A stretch of 64,000 nt of DNA from Amycolatopsis sp. NBC_01488 (GTDB lineage Bacteria; Actinomycetota; Actinomycetes; Mycobacteriales; Pseudonocardiaceae), in contig NZ_CP109434.1 of assembly GCF_036227105.1 (NCBI RefSeq), positions 377,001 to 441,000 of the forward strand. Reading direction: 5' to 3'. Below the pieces are notes generated by a model, which was not told the origin of the DNA, ran no database searches, and saw only the letters and a list, made by a program, of their open reading frames with translations. Within the stretch, counting starts at the first letter, position 1. Each line of letters begins with the position of its first letter. A program made the position numbers and the translations under genes. Of the stretch, positions 44,294 to 53,543 are shown piece after piece.

Positions 44294-44980
44294 TCAGCTG
44301 TTCTTCGCCGCCGAGGTGCGCCTGGCGGGTGCCTTCCGGGCCGTCGTCGGCTTCGCGGCCGTCGTGGACTTCGCGGCCGTTGTCTTGGCAGCAGTCGTCT
44401 TGGCCGCCGTCGTCCTGGCAGCAGGCGTCTTCGCCGCCGTCGACTTGGCCGCGGTCGACTTCGCCGCCGTCGTCTTCGGGGCGGCCTTCGCCCGCGTCGT
44501 GGCCGGCTTCGCGGCGGTCGTCTTGGCCGTTGTCGCGCGCGTCGTCGTGGCCGGCTTGGCCGCCGTTGCGCGGGTGCGGGTCGTCGTCGCGCGGGCGGTG
44601 GCCGGCTTGGCCGCGGCCGCGCGGGGCGCCGTCGCCCGGGTTGTCGTGGATGCGCGGGTGCCGGCCGTGGCGCGCTTGACCGGCGTGGCCTTGGCCAGCT
44701 TCTTCGCGCCGGAGATGACGTCCTTGAAGGTGGTTCCCGCGCGGAAGGCGGGCACGTTGGTCTTCTTGACCCGCACGGCTTCACCGGTCCGCGGGTTCCG
44801 GGCGGTCCGTGCCGCGCGAGCGCGCTTCTCGAACACCCCGAAGCCGGTGATGTTGACCTTTTCGCCCTTGTTGACGGTCCGGATGATGATGTCGACCAGA
44901 CCGTCGACCGCCTCGGAAGCGGCCTTCTTGTCGCCCAGACGCTCCGACAGCGCCTCGATCAGCTGCGCCTTGTTGGCCAT
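44294..44980 (-). CDS. hupB: HU family nucleoid protein with long basic tail, copy 1
   Basis: This 228-residue HupB-type protein has an HU fold (residues 1-~95: [41 protein letters not shown]-arm [34 protein letters not shown]) followed by about 130 residues of Ala/Thr/Lys/Arg repeats ([10 protein letters not shown] type). The tail is the actinobacterial histone-like extension. It lies next to leuDC as in mycobacteria, so this is the likely orthologue of hupB. GGAGGACTGGA precedes the ATG, as in both other copies. Confidence 0.96.
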   Translation of the reverse strand: MANKAQLIEALSERLGDKKAASEAVDGLVDIIIRTVNKGEKVNITGFGVFEKRARAARTARNPRTGEAVRVKKTNVPAFRAGTTFKDVISGAKKLAKATPVKRATAGTRASTTTRATAPRAAAAKPATARATTTRTRATAAKPATTTRATTAKTTAAKPATTRAKAAPKTTAAKSTAAKSTAAKTPAARTTAAKTTAAKTTAAKSTTAAKPTTARKAPARRTSAAKNS

Positions 44981-45039
44981 TCCAGTCCTCCAAGAAGGAA
45001 GTACTCGTCCACGGCCACGTCGGGCCGACTAGCGACACG

Positions 45040-45066
45040 GTATTACCAAGGCAGCACAAATTCCAG
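45040..45066 (-). promoter_or_regulatory. hup copy 1 promoter
   Basis: Extended -10 TGGTAATAC (TAATAC at 45045-45040) and a -35-like CTGGAA (45066-45061) are separated by 15 bp. The same TGGTAATAC, spacer length and downstream GTCGGCC block recur at the other two hup genes (60439-60465 and 63744-63770). The conservation supports a real promoter. Confidence 0.65.
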
Positions 45067-45176
45067 ACGGGACGCGGAATCCTTCCCTTGCCGGGGGACG
45101 GGTTCCGCCTCGCGAAGCGCCCCTGGAAAGGGCCGCCGGAGGTCCGCCCGGTGTCGTGTCGGAGCCGGCCGGGAAC

Positions 45177-45208
45177 GGCGGGATCCCTTGGGGAGCAAGG
45201 AATCCCGC
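45177..45208 (-). terminator. leuCD terminator-like hairpin
   Basis: GGCGGGAT (45177-45184) pairs with ATCCCGCC (45201-45208), extended inward by CCTTG/CAAGG after one C/A mismatch, with a five-base loop. It begins 13 bp beyond the leuD stop. No T-tract. It separates leuCD from the hup copy 1 promoter. Confidence 0.65.
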
Positions 45209-45220
45209 CCCGAAGCCGAG

Positions 45221-45823
45221 CTAGCCGGCGGCGACCGGGGTCGTCGTCGGCTTCCAGGACGGGCGGGACGCCTCGAAGCCGTCGATCTCACCGGCATGGC
45301 GCAACGTGAGAGCGATGTCGTCGAGGCCTTCGAGCAGCCGCCAGCGGACGTAGTCGTCGATCTGGAAGGGCGCGGTGAAGTCCTTGGCCCGCACGGTCTT
45401 GGTCTCGAGGTCCACCGTGACCTCGGTGCCGGGCTCGTTTTCGAGCAGCTTCCAGAGCAGCTCGACGTCGTGCTGCTCGCACTGCGCGGCCACCAGGCCG
45501 CCCTTGCCGGAGTTGCCGCGGAAGATGTCGGCGAACCGGGCGGAGATGACGACCCGGAAGCCGTAGTCCATCAGCGCCCACACGGCGTGCTCGCGGGACG
45601 AGCCGGTGCCGAAGTCCGGGCCCGCGACCAGCACGCTGCCCCGGGAGAACGGCTCGGTGTTGAGGATGAAGTCCTGGTCACCGCGCCAGGCGGCGAACAG
45701 GCCGTCCTCGAAGCCGGTGCGGGTCACCCGCTTGAGGTAGACGGCCGGGATGATCTGGTCGGTGTCCACGTTGGACCGGCGCAGCGGGACGCCGATGCCG
45801 GTGTGCTGGGTGAACGGTTCCAT
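45221..45823 (-). CDS. leuD: 3-isopropylmalate dehydratase small subunit
   Basis: This 200-residue subunit of isopropylmalate isomerase works in leucine synthesis. It has [37 protein letters not shown] (the substrate loop) and [19 protein letters not shown] has GAGGGAG nine bases upstream, 21 bp after leuC. Length is typical. A TCCAnnnTGGA palindrome (45775-45785) falls inside the RSNVDT codons. Confidence 0.97.
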   Translation of the reverse strand: MEPFTQHTGIGVPLRRSNVDTDQIIPAVYLKRVTRTGFEDGLFAAWRGDQDFILNTEPFSRGSVLVAGPDFGTGSSREHAVWALMDYGFRVVISARFADIFRGNSGKGGLVAAQCEQHDVELLWKLLENEPGTEVTVDLETKTVRAKDFTAPFQIDDYVRWRLLEGLDDIALTLRHAGEIDGFEASRPSWKPTTTPVAAG

Positions 45824-45844
45824 GACGGTAGCTCCCTCGGGTGG

Positions 45845-47278
<1,434 letters not shown>

Positions 47279-47409
47279 CTCCGGCTCCTTCCACGGTTCG
47301 ACGTCGGAACTCGGGCGCGCACCGCGGGGGCGAATGCGAGCCGCGAAGGAGGGGCGCAGCTCGAGTTCAGGGTTTTCCCAGATGCTGGACTTCCCAAACT
47401 GCGGGACGC

Positions 47410-47415
47410 TAGTAT
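47410..47415 (+). promoter_or_regulatory. -10 element of ndgR (leaderless start)
   Basis: TAGTAT (47410-47415) is followed by six bases and then the GTG of ndgR, placing the transcription start on the first base of the gene. The opposite-facing leuC promoter must lie in the same 47279-47421 region, where NdgR would be expected to bind. No clear dyad operator could be picked out. Confidence 0.5.
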
Positions 47416-47421
47416 CGGGTC

Positions 47422-48123
47422 GTGGGACAGCATAGCGGTATCGGAGTACTGGACAAAGCGGTGGCCGTCCTGCAGGCGGTCGCGGACGACCCCTGCGGCC
47501 TCGCGGAACTGTGCACCCGGACGGGCCTGCCCCGGGCCACCGCGCACCGGCTCGCGGTCGGCCTCGAGGTGCACCGGCTGCTGCGCCGCGGTCCGGACGG
47601 CCGCTGGCGCCCCGGTACGGCACTGGCCGAACTGGCCGGCGGTTCGACGGACCCGCTGCTCGACGCGGCGGGCGTGGTGCTGCCGAAGCTGCGGGACGTC
47701 ACGGGCGAAAGCGTGCAGCTCTACCGCCGCGACGGCGTCCAGCGCGTGTGCGTGGCGACGGCGGAACCGCCGAGCGGCCTGCGCGACACGGTCCCGGTGG
47801 GCTCGCGGCTGCCGATGACGGCCGGCTCGGGCGCCAAGGTGCTGGCCGCGTGGGCGGACCCGCACACGCAGCGCACGATCCTGGCGGACGCGGTCTTCGG
47901 CGAGCGGACGCTGCTGGAAGTGCGCCGCCGCGGCTGGGCGCAGAGCGTCGCCGAGCGCGAGCCGGGCGTGGCGAGCATCTCCGCGCCGGTCCGCGATTCG
48001 GCGGGCACGGTCGTGGCCGCGGTGTCGGTGTCCGGCCCGATCGAGCGCATCGGCCGCAAGCCGGGCGCCCGCTGGGCGGCGGACCTGCTCGCGGCGGCGG
48101 ATGCGTTGCAGGAACGGCTGTAA
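47422..48123 (+). CDS. ndgR: IclR-family regulator of leucine genes (NdgR type)
   Basis: This 233-residue IclR regulator has an N-terminal winged helix ([34 protein letters not shown]) and an IclR effector domain ([39 protein letters not shown]). Divergence from leuC is the hallmark of NdgR in Streptomyces and its mycobacterial counterpart, which control leucine and other amino-acid genes. It may be leaderless. Confidence 0.93.
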   Translation: MGQHSGIGVLDKAVAVLQAVADDPCGLAELCTRTGLPRATAHRLAVGLEVHRLLRRGPDGRWRPGTALAELAGGSTDPLLDAAGVVLPKLRDVTGESVQLYRRDGVQRVCVATAEPPSGLRDTVPVGSRLPMTAGSGAKVLAAWADPHTQRTILADAVFGERTLLEVRRRGWAQSVAEREPGVASISAPVRDSAGTVVAAVSVSGPIERIGRKPGARWAADLLAAADALQERL

Positions 48124-48148
48124 CTCCCGCCCCAGGAGTCACATCGTG

Positions 48149-48463
48149 TCAGGCCTGGCCCGTTTCGAAGCGCGCCACCTTGCCGTCGCGAACGGTGAAC
48201 GCCCACCGCGTCCGCATCGCGCCCCACGTCGAGTTCGAGTAGCTCGCGACGAACTTCCTCCCCTCGTCCTCCGCGGTCTCGACCTCGAGGTGGCCCTGGC
48301 TGGAGAAGATCTCCTTCTCGGTCCACTCGGCGAGGTCGCGGTCCGTGCCGTCGTCGGACATCGTCGCGTCCGCGGTGAGCGCGGCCCGGAACGCTGTGCG
48401 GTCGCCCGCGTTCAGCGCGTCGACGAACGCGCGCACCGCCGGGTCGCCGATCGAATCCGTCAT
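48149..48463 (-). CDS. SnoaL-like/NTF2-fold small protein
   Basis: This 104-residue protein matches the NTF2-like cone fold: FVDALNAGDRTAFRAALTADATMSDDG (helix-turn then first strand), then FSSQGHLEVE, ARKFVASYSNS-type strands and WAFTVRDGKVARFE. Some family members are isomerases or cyclases, but no catalytic residues stand out. It converges on ndgR with a 25-bp gap. ATG 48463 has only a weak ribosome site. Confidence 0.75.
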   Translation of the reverse strand: MTDSIGDPAVRAFVDALNAGDRTAFRAALTADATMSDDGTDRDLAEWTEKEIFSSQGHLEVETAEDEGRKFVASYSNSTWGAMRTRWAFTVRDGKVARFETGQA

Positions 48464-48563
48464 GGGGTCATCGTGCACCGTTCGGGGGAACCTCGCGAAA
48501 TCCGCGTATTCGGTGACGGCGGTCACGTCTCCTTCAGGAGAGCACCACGGAGGGGGAACGACC

Positions 48564-48812
48564 ATGCTGAACAGAAGGGCACTGGCGATGTTGCGGGCCG
48601 TCGGCGCGGGGCGGGCCGAACTGACCTGCAGCTGCGAACCGGACCTGCGGGTCGACGGGCTGGCGTGCTGCGACCAGGCGACGGCGCACGAGCTGGCGCG
48701 GGCCGGGCTGATCCGGCCCGCGCTCGGGCCGGTGCCGGCCGTCGGGCAGTGGACGCGGGCGGAGCTGACCGACGACGGCAGGCTCGCGCTGGGCGGGACG
48801 CTCGCGGCCTGA
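48564..48812 (+). CDS. Small conserved-looking protein, unknown function
   Basis: This 82-residue protein has GGAGGGGGAACG upstream of the ATG at 48564. The sequence (MLNRRALAMLRAVGAGRAEL, a CSC...CC cysteine group, then ATAHELARAGLI and AELTDDGRLAL) resembles a short winged-helix fold with four Cys in the middle, which could bind a metal. I do not recognise a named family. A DNA-binding role is only a guess. Confidence 0.6.
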   Translation: MLNRRALAMLRAVGAGRAELTCSCEPDLRVDGLACCDQATAHELARAGLIRPALGPVPAVGQWTRAELTDDGRLALGGTLAA

Positions 48813-48870
48813 AGCAACCGCCGGGCCCCCTCGCGCGTGTACCGGCAAAGCGTCACCGCGAGGGGAAGCC

Positions 48871-49449
48871 ATGAAGATCGTCCCGGGACTGCTCGGGGCC
48901 GGCCTGCTGCTGGCCGCGTGCTCGACACCGCCGCCGGCCGCGCCGCCGACCGTGACCGTGACGGCCCCGGCCACGCTCTCCCCGGCGCCGTCGGTCGACC
49001 CCGCGACGCTCGACTGGCTGGACGGCTTCTGCGCCGCCATCCACGGCTACCGGAAGCGCACCAACGACGAGGCGGCGCCGGGGAGGTCCACGCCGAACTC
49101 GGTCGCGGAAGCGCAGAAGGCGCTCAGCGAGGAGCTGGGCGGCATCGCGGACCGCACGGGCGAGGTCGTCGACCGGCTGACGGCGCTCCCACCCGCCCCG
49201 GTGCCGCTGGCCGAGACGGTCCGGAAGGCGTTCGTCACGAAGTTCACGACGGCCCGCGACCGCGCTCGCGACGCGAAGACGACGCTGGACCGCGCGAAGC
49301 CGGACGACGTGGCATCGCAGGACCCGGCGTGGCAGGCGCTGACGCAGGCCCAGCAGGACGTCGACGGCACGTACGACCCGATCGCCCCGCTGGTGGAGTC
49401 CCGGGAACTGGTCGCCGCGGCGGCCGTCGCCCCCGGCTGCAAGGCCTGA
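48871..49449 (+). CDS. Putative lipoprotein
   Basis: This 192-residue protein has a lipoprotein signal with lipobox LLAACS (Cys at residue 17), a Pro/Thr-rich stretch, then a helical domain (DWLDGFCAAIHGYRKRTND, VRKAFVTKFTTARDRARDAK) with two Cys that could pair (FCAAI and APGCKA). It resembles actinobacterial small lipoproteins of unknown function. GAGGGGAAGCC precedes the ATG. Hairpin copy 3 follows its stop. Confidence 0.78.
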   Translation: MKIVPGLLGAGLLLAACSTPPPAAPPTVTVTAPATLSPAPSVDPATLDWLDGFCAAIHGYRKRTNDEAAPGRSTPNSVAEAQKALSEELGGIADRTGEVVDRLTALPPAPVPLAETVRKAFVTKFTTARDRARDAKTTLDRAKPDDVASQDPAWQALTQAQQDVDGTYDPIAPLVESRELVAAAAVAPGCKA

Positions 49450-49459
49450 CCGACGCTGG

Positions 49460-49503
49460 TCGTGAGTGTGAAACGGTGTGCTAACCCTGTTTCCCCCTCA
49501 CGA
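49460..49503. repeat. Dispersed hairpin repeat, copy 3
   Basis: Arms 49460-49474 and 49489-49503 pair at 13 of 15 positions around a loop that shares GTGTGCTAACCC exactly with copy 1 at 2203-2246. It lies 11 bp after the lipoprotein stop and 35 bp before the stop of the convergent beta-glucosidase. Here no stop codon lies in the element. It is again at a convergent junction. Confidence 0.8.
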
Positions 49504-49537
49504 CGACCTGCACCGAGGCCACCCCGCGGTGCCGGGC

Positions 49538-51601
49538 TCAGCGGCGCGTGAGGGGCGCCTGCAGCGGCAGCGACCGTGACGAGTCGCCCACCTGCACGGT
49601 GAACCCGCCCTTCACCGGCCGCCAGGCGTCGCGGCCGGTGTCCCACACCGAAAAGTCGCGCGCGGTCAGCTTGATCGTCACCCGCTGGGCCTGCCCCGGG
49701 GACAGGTCCACCCGCGAGAACCCCTTCAGCTGCTTCGGCGGTTCGCCCGCGGCGGCCGGGAAGCCCAGGTACAGCTGCGCCACCTCGGCGCCCGCCCGCT
49801 TGCCCGTGTTCCGGACCGTGAACGTCGCCGTCGCGCCGTCGCCCGTGTTGTGCACGGTCAGCCCGGAGAACGCGAACGTCGTGTACGACAGGCCGTAGCC
49901 GAACGGGAACAGCGGCGTCTTGTTCTCCGCGTCGAACCAGCGGTAGCCGACCTTCAGCCCTTCCGAGTACGTCGCGACGCCGTTGACGCCCGGGAACTGC
50001 GCGGGCGTGTTCGCCGGGGTGTCCGCGTCCGCCGCGGGGAACGTGATCGGCAGCTTCGCCGAGGGGTTGACGTCGCCGAACAGCACGCCCGCCACCGCGG
50101 CGCCGTCCTGCTGGCCCGGGTACCACGCCTGCAGGATCGCGGGCACCGACGACGCCCACGGCATCAGCACCGGGCCGCCGCTCTTCACCACGACCACGGT
50201 GTGCGGGTTCGCCGCCGCGACGGCCGCCACGAGCGCGTCCTGGTTCCCGTCCAGGGCCAGGCTCGGCCGGTCCTTGCCCTCGGTCTCGTTGTCGCCGACC
50301 ATCACGACGCTGACGTCCGCGGTCCGCGCCAGCGCGGCCGCCTGCGCCGGGTCGCTGCCGTCGTCGAGGGTCACCGTGGCGCCGGGAACGCGAGCCTGGA
50401 GCCCGGCCAGCGGGTCCACTGTGGACGTCGGGATGACGGCGGAGCTGCCGCCACCGCCGGTCTTGGCCTTGGTGGCGAACGGCCCGATCAGCGCGATCGA
50501 CCGCACCGCGCGGTCGTCGAGCGGCAGCTGGGCGTGCTCGTCGCGCAGCAGCACCATGCCGCGTTCGGCGAACTGCTTCGCGGCGGCGTCGTGCTCCGCG
50601 GTCGGCAGCGGGGTCAGCGTCGGCGGGTGGTCGAACTGCCCGAACGCGAACATCGTGCGGAACCGCGGCAGCAGCAGCTGGTCGACGCGCTGCTCGCTCA
50701 CCTGCCCGGCGAGCACGGCCTGCTTCAGCTTGTCGCCGTACCAGGTGCCGTCGATCATCTCGAGGTTCATGCCCGCGTTCGCCGACCCGACGGTGCTGTG
50801 GGCGGCGCCCCAGTCGGACTGGACGAACCCCTTGAACCCCCAGTCGTCGCGCAGCTTGCCCTGCAGCAGCGCCGGGTTCTCGCACGTGAACACGCCGTTG
50901 ATCTTCGGGTAGGCGCACATCACCGAGCCCGCGTGGCCTTCGGTGACGGCCTGCTCGAAGTGCGGCAGGTAGATCTCGTTGAGGGTGCGCTCGTCGATGT
51001 GCTCGTCGATGCTCTGGCGCTGGGTCTCCTGGTTGTTCGCCGCGTAGTGCTTGACCTCGGCGATGGTGCCGTTCTCCTGGATGCCGCGGATGTCGGCGGC
51101 GCCCATGGTCCCGGCGAGCACCGGGTCCTCGCCCATGCCTTCGAACGTCCGGCCGTTGCGCGGGACGCGGGCGATGTTGATGTCCGGCCCTTCGGACACG
51201 TTGTGCGCGAGCGCGCGGGTTTCGTCGCCGACCAGGCGGCCGTACTGCCGCGCGAGGCCGGTGTCGAACGTCGAGGCCAGCGCCATCGTGGCGGGGAGCG
51301 CGGTCGCCGGCTTCTGCGGCTTGTCGTCGGCGGGGCCCATGCCGGCCGGGCCGTTGGCGATCCGGAAGCCGGGCACGCCCAGCCGCGGGATCGGCGGCAC
51401 GAACCGCTGGTGCTCGGCGTCGGGCTGCAGGTGCAGCTGGGAAATCTTCTCGTCGAGGGTCATCGCGGCGACGAGCTCCGCGGCGCGGCGGTCGGGCGAC
51501 TGGTGGGCGTCGCGCCAGGGTTGGGCGTCCGCGGCGGCGGTCAGGGGTGCCGCGAGCGACAGTCCCAGTACCGCGGCGAGGACCAGCCGGCCGTTGCGCA
51601 T
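49538..51601 (-). CDS. Secreted beta-glucosidase-type glycoside hydrolase, GH3
   Basis: This 687-residue protein has a signal peptide (LVLAAVLGLSLAAPLTAAADA). The GH3 N-terminal barrel includes GVPGFRIANGPAGM, VKHYAANNQE and nucleophile Asp263 in GFVQSDWGA. The GH3 C-terminal domain and a fibronectin-III-like domain at the end (GYGLSYTTFAFSGL, then VRNTGKRAGAEVAQLYLG) follow. Acts outside the cell on beta-glucosides. The ATG at 51601 has GGGAG six bases upstream. Confidence 0.92.
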   Translation of the reverse strand: MRNGRLVLAAVLGLSLAAPLTAAADAQPWRDAHQSPDRRAAELVAAMTLDEKISQLHLQPDAEHQRFVPPIPRLGVPGFRIANGPAGMGPADDKPQKPATALPATMALASTFDTGLARQYGRLVGDETRALAHNVSEGPDINIARVPRNGRTFEGMGEDPVLAGTMGAADIRGIQENGTIAEVKHYAANNQETQRQSIDEHIDERTLNEIYLPHFEQAVTEGHAGSVMCAYPKINGVFTCENPALLQGKLRDDWGFKGFVQSDWGAAHSTVGSANAGMNLEMIDGTWYGDKLKQAVLAGQVSEQRVDQLLLPRFRTMFAFGQFDHPPTLTPLPTAEHDAAAKQFAERGMVLLRDEHAQLPLDDRAVRSIALIGPFATKAKTGGGGSSAVIPTSTVDPLAGLQARVPGATVTLDDGSDPAQAAALARTADVSVVMVGDNETEGKDRPSLALDGNQDALVAAVAAANPHTVVVVKSGGPVLMPWASSVPAILQAWYPGQQDGAAVAGVLFGDVNPSAKLPITFPAADADTPANTPAQFPGVNGVATYSEGLKVGYRWFDAENKTPLFPFGYGLSYTTFAFSGLTVHNTGDGATATFTVRNTGKRAGAEVAQLYLGFPAAAGEPPKQLKGFSRVDLSPGQAQRVTIKLTARDFSVWDTGRDAWRPVKGGFTVQVGDSSRSLPLQAPLTRR

Positions 51602-51756
51602 CGCAGTCTCCCTTGCCTCCGAATGGGAGCAACAAACTAACTCATACGTGACCAAGAAACATAGACTCGATTGTCATTCACGTACTTGAACACCGAGGGG
51701 GCTCAACCGTTTCCCCGGCTCACGCGTGGAGGGAGTACGCAGGAGAGGGGACGGAC

Positions 51757-52242
51757 ATGCTCAAGAAAACCCTGATCGGACTAACGGCCGCCGCGGCGGC
51801 GACCCTGACGGTGGCGGTCCCGGCCGAGGCCGCCGAAGTCAGCTGGGGACTGACCCAGCAGGTCGAGCCGGGCGGCCGGGTCGACGCGGAGACGCACGCG
51901 GCCATCGGCGGCTGCACCCCGGCCACCCCGGTGACGTCGAAGGGCTTCGCGGCACCGCTGCCGTGGACCGAGGGCGGCAACTGGGGCCGCGCGGGTGGCC
52001 ACACGACGGCGATCAAGACGCCGGGCAAGTACACCGCGTCGTTCACGTGCACGGACGGCCGCAAGGCGACCGGCTCGTTCACGATCCTGGGCACGCCGCC
52101 GCCATCCTCGACGGCCAAGCCGCCGACGTCCACTCCGGCACCGAAACCGACGACGACGTCGAAGACGGCCAAGCCGGCGAAGCCGCAGGTCGCGGTGAAG
52201 CCGGCGGGCGCACCCCAGACGGGCGACGGCTCGCTGAGCTGA
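51757..52242 (+). CDS. Small secreted protein with a C-terminal PQTG motif
   Basis: This 161-residue protein has a signal peptide (LKKTLIGLTAAAAATLTVAVPAEA), an Ig-like/beta domain with two Cys (~25-110), then a Pro/Thr/Lys linker (KPTTTSKTAKPAKPQ). It ends PAGAPQTGDGSLS. That looks like a sortase-type sorting signal cut before its membrane helix, or a short C-terminal motif of its own. GGAGAGGGGACGG precedes the ATG. The function is unknown. Confidence 0.72.
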   Translation: MLKKTLIGLTAAAAATLTVAVPAEAAEVSWGLTQQVEPGGRVDAETHAAIGGCTPATPVTSKGFAAPLPWTEGGNWGRAGGHTTAIKTPGKYTASFTCTDGRKATGSFTILGTPPPSSTAKPPTSTPAPKPTTTSKTAKPAKPQVAVKPAGAPQTGDGSLS

Positions 52243-52319
52243 CACTCCACAAAGGACACCTCGGGCCGCGCGGACCCCAGTCCGCCGGCTCGGGGCCGCC
52301 CACCCCCAGAGGGCGGATG

Positions 52320-52350
52320 CCGGCCCGGCGAGCACTGCACGCCGGGCCGG
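52320..52350 (+). terminator. Hairpin terminator after the secreted protein gene
   Basis: CCGGCCCGGCG (52320-52330) and its exact complement (52340-52350) form an 11-bp stem with a nine-base loop, 78 bp after the stop. No T-tract. The rest of the 323-bp gap (52243-52565) holds a DnaA-box-like pair at 52437-52466 and a CGCCCCCC/GGGGGGCG hairpin at 52532-52557 that could end the minus-strand nuclease operon. Confidence 0.6.
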
Positions 52351-52436
52351 TCTCAGCGGCGGCCAGGGAGCCGGTGGGGCGGCCGCACCCGGACAGCTCG
52401 CTGCGTCGGGACCGGTCTCGGCGGCGGGGAGCCGAG

Positions 52437-52466
52437 TTGTCCACACCGTTCGGCAGTTGTGGACGA
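52437..52466. promoter_or_regulatory. Inverted DnaA-box-like pair, intergenic
   Basis: TTGTCCACA (52437-52445) faces TGTGGACGA (52458-52466), one base short of a perfect inverted copy, with the same 12-base gap as the pair at 36608. The matching geometry at three intergenic places (also 23253) suggests a shared binding protein. Confidence 0.45.
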
Positions 52467-52565
52467 ACGGCTCCCCCGAGCGCGGCAACCGCCCCGGTCG
52501 TCGGTGGGCGCCGATAGACTGGCCAAGGGGACGCCCCCCAGGGAAGGGCGGGGGGCGCGCCGGTC

Positions 52566-53543
52566 TCAGCGGGCCGCGGCCAGGCGCAGTGCCCGGTACA
52601 CGAACTGCTGGTCTCCCAGCCGGTGCCGCAGGTCGCGTTCCAGGCCCGCGATCGGGTACAGGTTCTGTGGTGCCCGCGAGTCCTTGTACTCCACCGAAGC
52701 GAACCGCCCCAACACCGACTGCGTCAGGTTCGCCAGCTCCGCCACTTCCTCGCGGCCGAGGTGCGGTGCCGCCTCCACGCGCACGACGCCCGACCACGGC
52801 GGGCCGCCGGCCGACGGCAGGCGCAGGTACCACGAGTGGCGGACCCACGTCGTGCCCATCAGGAACACCGGTGTGCGCTGGTGCGGGTCCAGCCTGCCGA
52901 CCATTGCGTTGAGCTCGCCCGGCAGGTACGTCGTCTGGTGGCTCTTGATGAACCCGACCGCCCGCGGCAGGTGCGTGCGGCCGCTCAGCGGGCCGTCGAC
53001 CACGAGCAGGTCGCTGCCGACGTGCCCGGCGATCGCCCGGCGTGCCTCGGTGGACGTGTCCAGCTCCGCCTCGGCCAGCTGCTCCTGCAACGCCGAGGAC
53101 AGCACCACCGCGAGGGGCCTGTCCTCCTTGGCCGTGGCGCGGAACGCCCGGTAGACCCCCGCCGGGGTCAGGATGTCGCCGGCGTCCGAGGCCACCGTGA
53201 AGACCCCGCGCCGGACGTCGGTCGCGACGACGTGCGCGCGTCCGTCGCAGCAGCACACCACCCCGGCCGCGTAGGACGCGCAGAGCCCGATGGACGCCGA
53301 ATTCGTTCCCGCCGCGTCGTCGATCCACACGCGGGCGTCGATCCGGCGGACGCCGTCGACGAACAACACCGCGTCGGGCGCCGAAACCGGCGAGGGGTCG
53401 ATCGGCGCCCATTCCGCCGCGGGCACCTCGACGTCCAGCTCGACCTCGGCGCCCGACCGCGCCAGCTCCTCGGCCTCCATCGAGCTGCCGTAGCCCGGGT
53501 CCCACGAGTCGACGCTGAAGTTCATCCCGGCCACGGCCGTCAT
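52566..53543 (-). CDS. NurA-like nuclease domain protein
   Basis: This 325-residue protein shows NurA signatures: an early metal-site strand AVLFVDGVRRIDARV (Asp63), DLLVVDGPLSGRTHL (Asp183) followed by VGFIKSHQTTYL (Lys200), and a C-terminal helical region. NurA nucleases work with HerA to resect DNA ends. It overlaps the sbcC stop (ATGA) and shares the operon with HerA-like, SbcD and SbcC genes. No search was run, so the family call rests on motif and context. Confidence 0.72.
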   Translation of the reverse strand: MTAVAGMNFSVDSWDPGYGSSMEAEELARSGAEVELDVEVPAAEWAPIDPSPVSAPDAVLFVDGVRRIDARVWIDDAAGTNSASIGLCASYAAGVVCCCDGRAHVVATDVRRGVFTVASDAGDILTPAGVYRAFRATAKEDRPLAVVLSSALQEQLAEAELDTSTEARRAIAGHVGSDLLVVDGPLSGRTHLPRAVGFIKSHQTTYLPGELNAMVGRLDPHQRTPVFLMGTTWVRHSWYLRLPSAGGPPWSGVVRVEAAPHLGREEVAELANLTQSVLGRFASVEYKDSRAPQNLYPIAGLERDLRHRLGDQQFVYRALRLAAAR

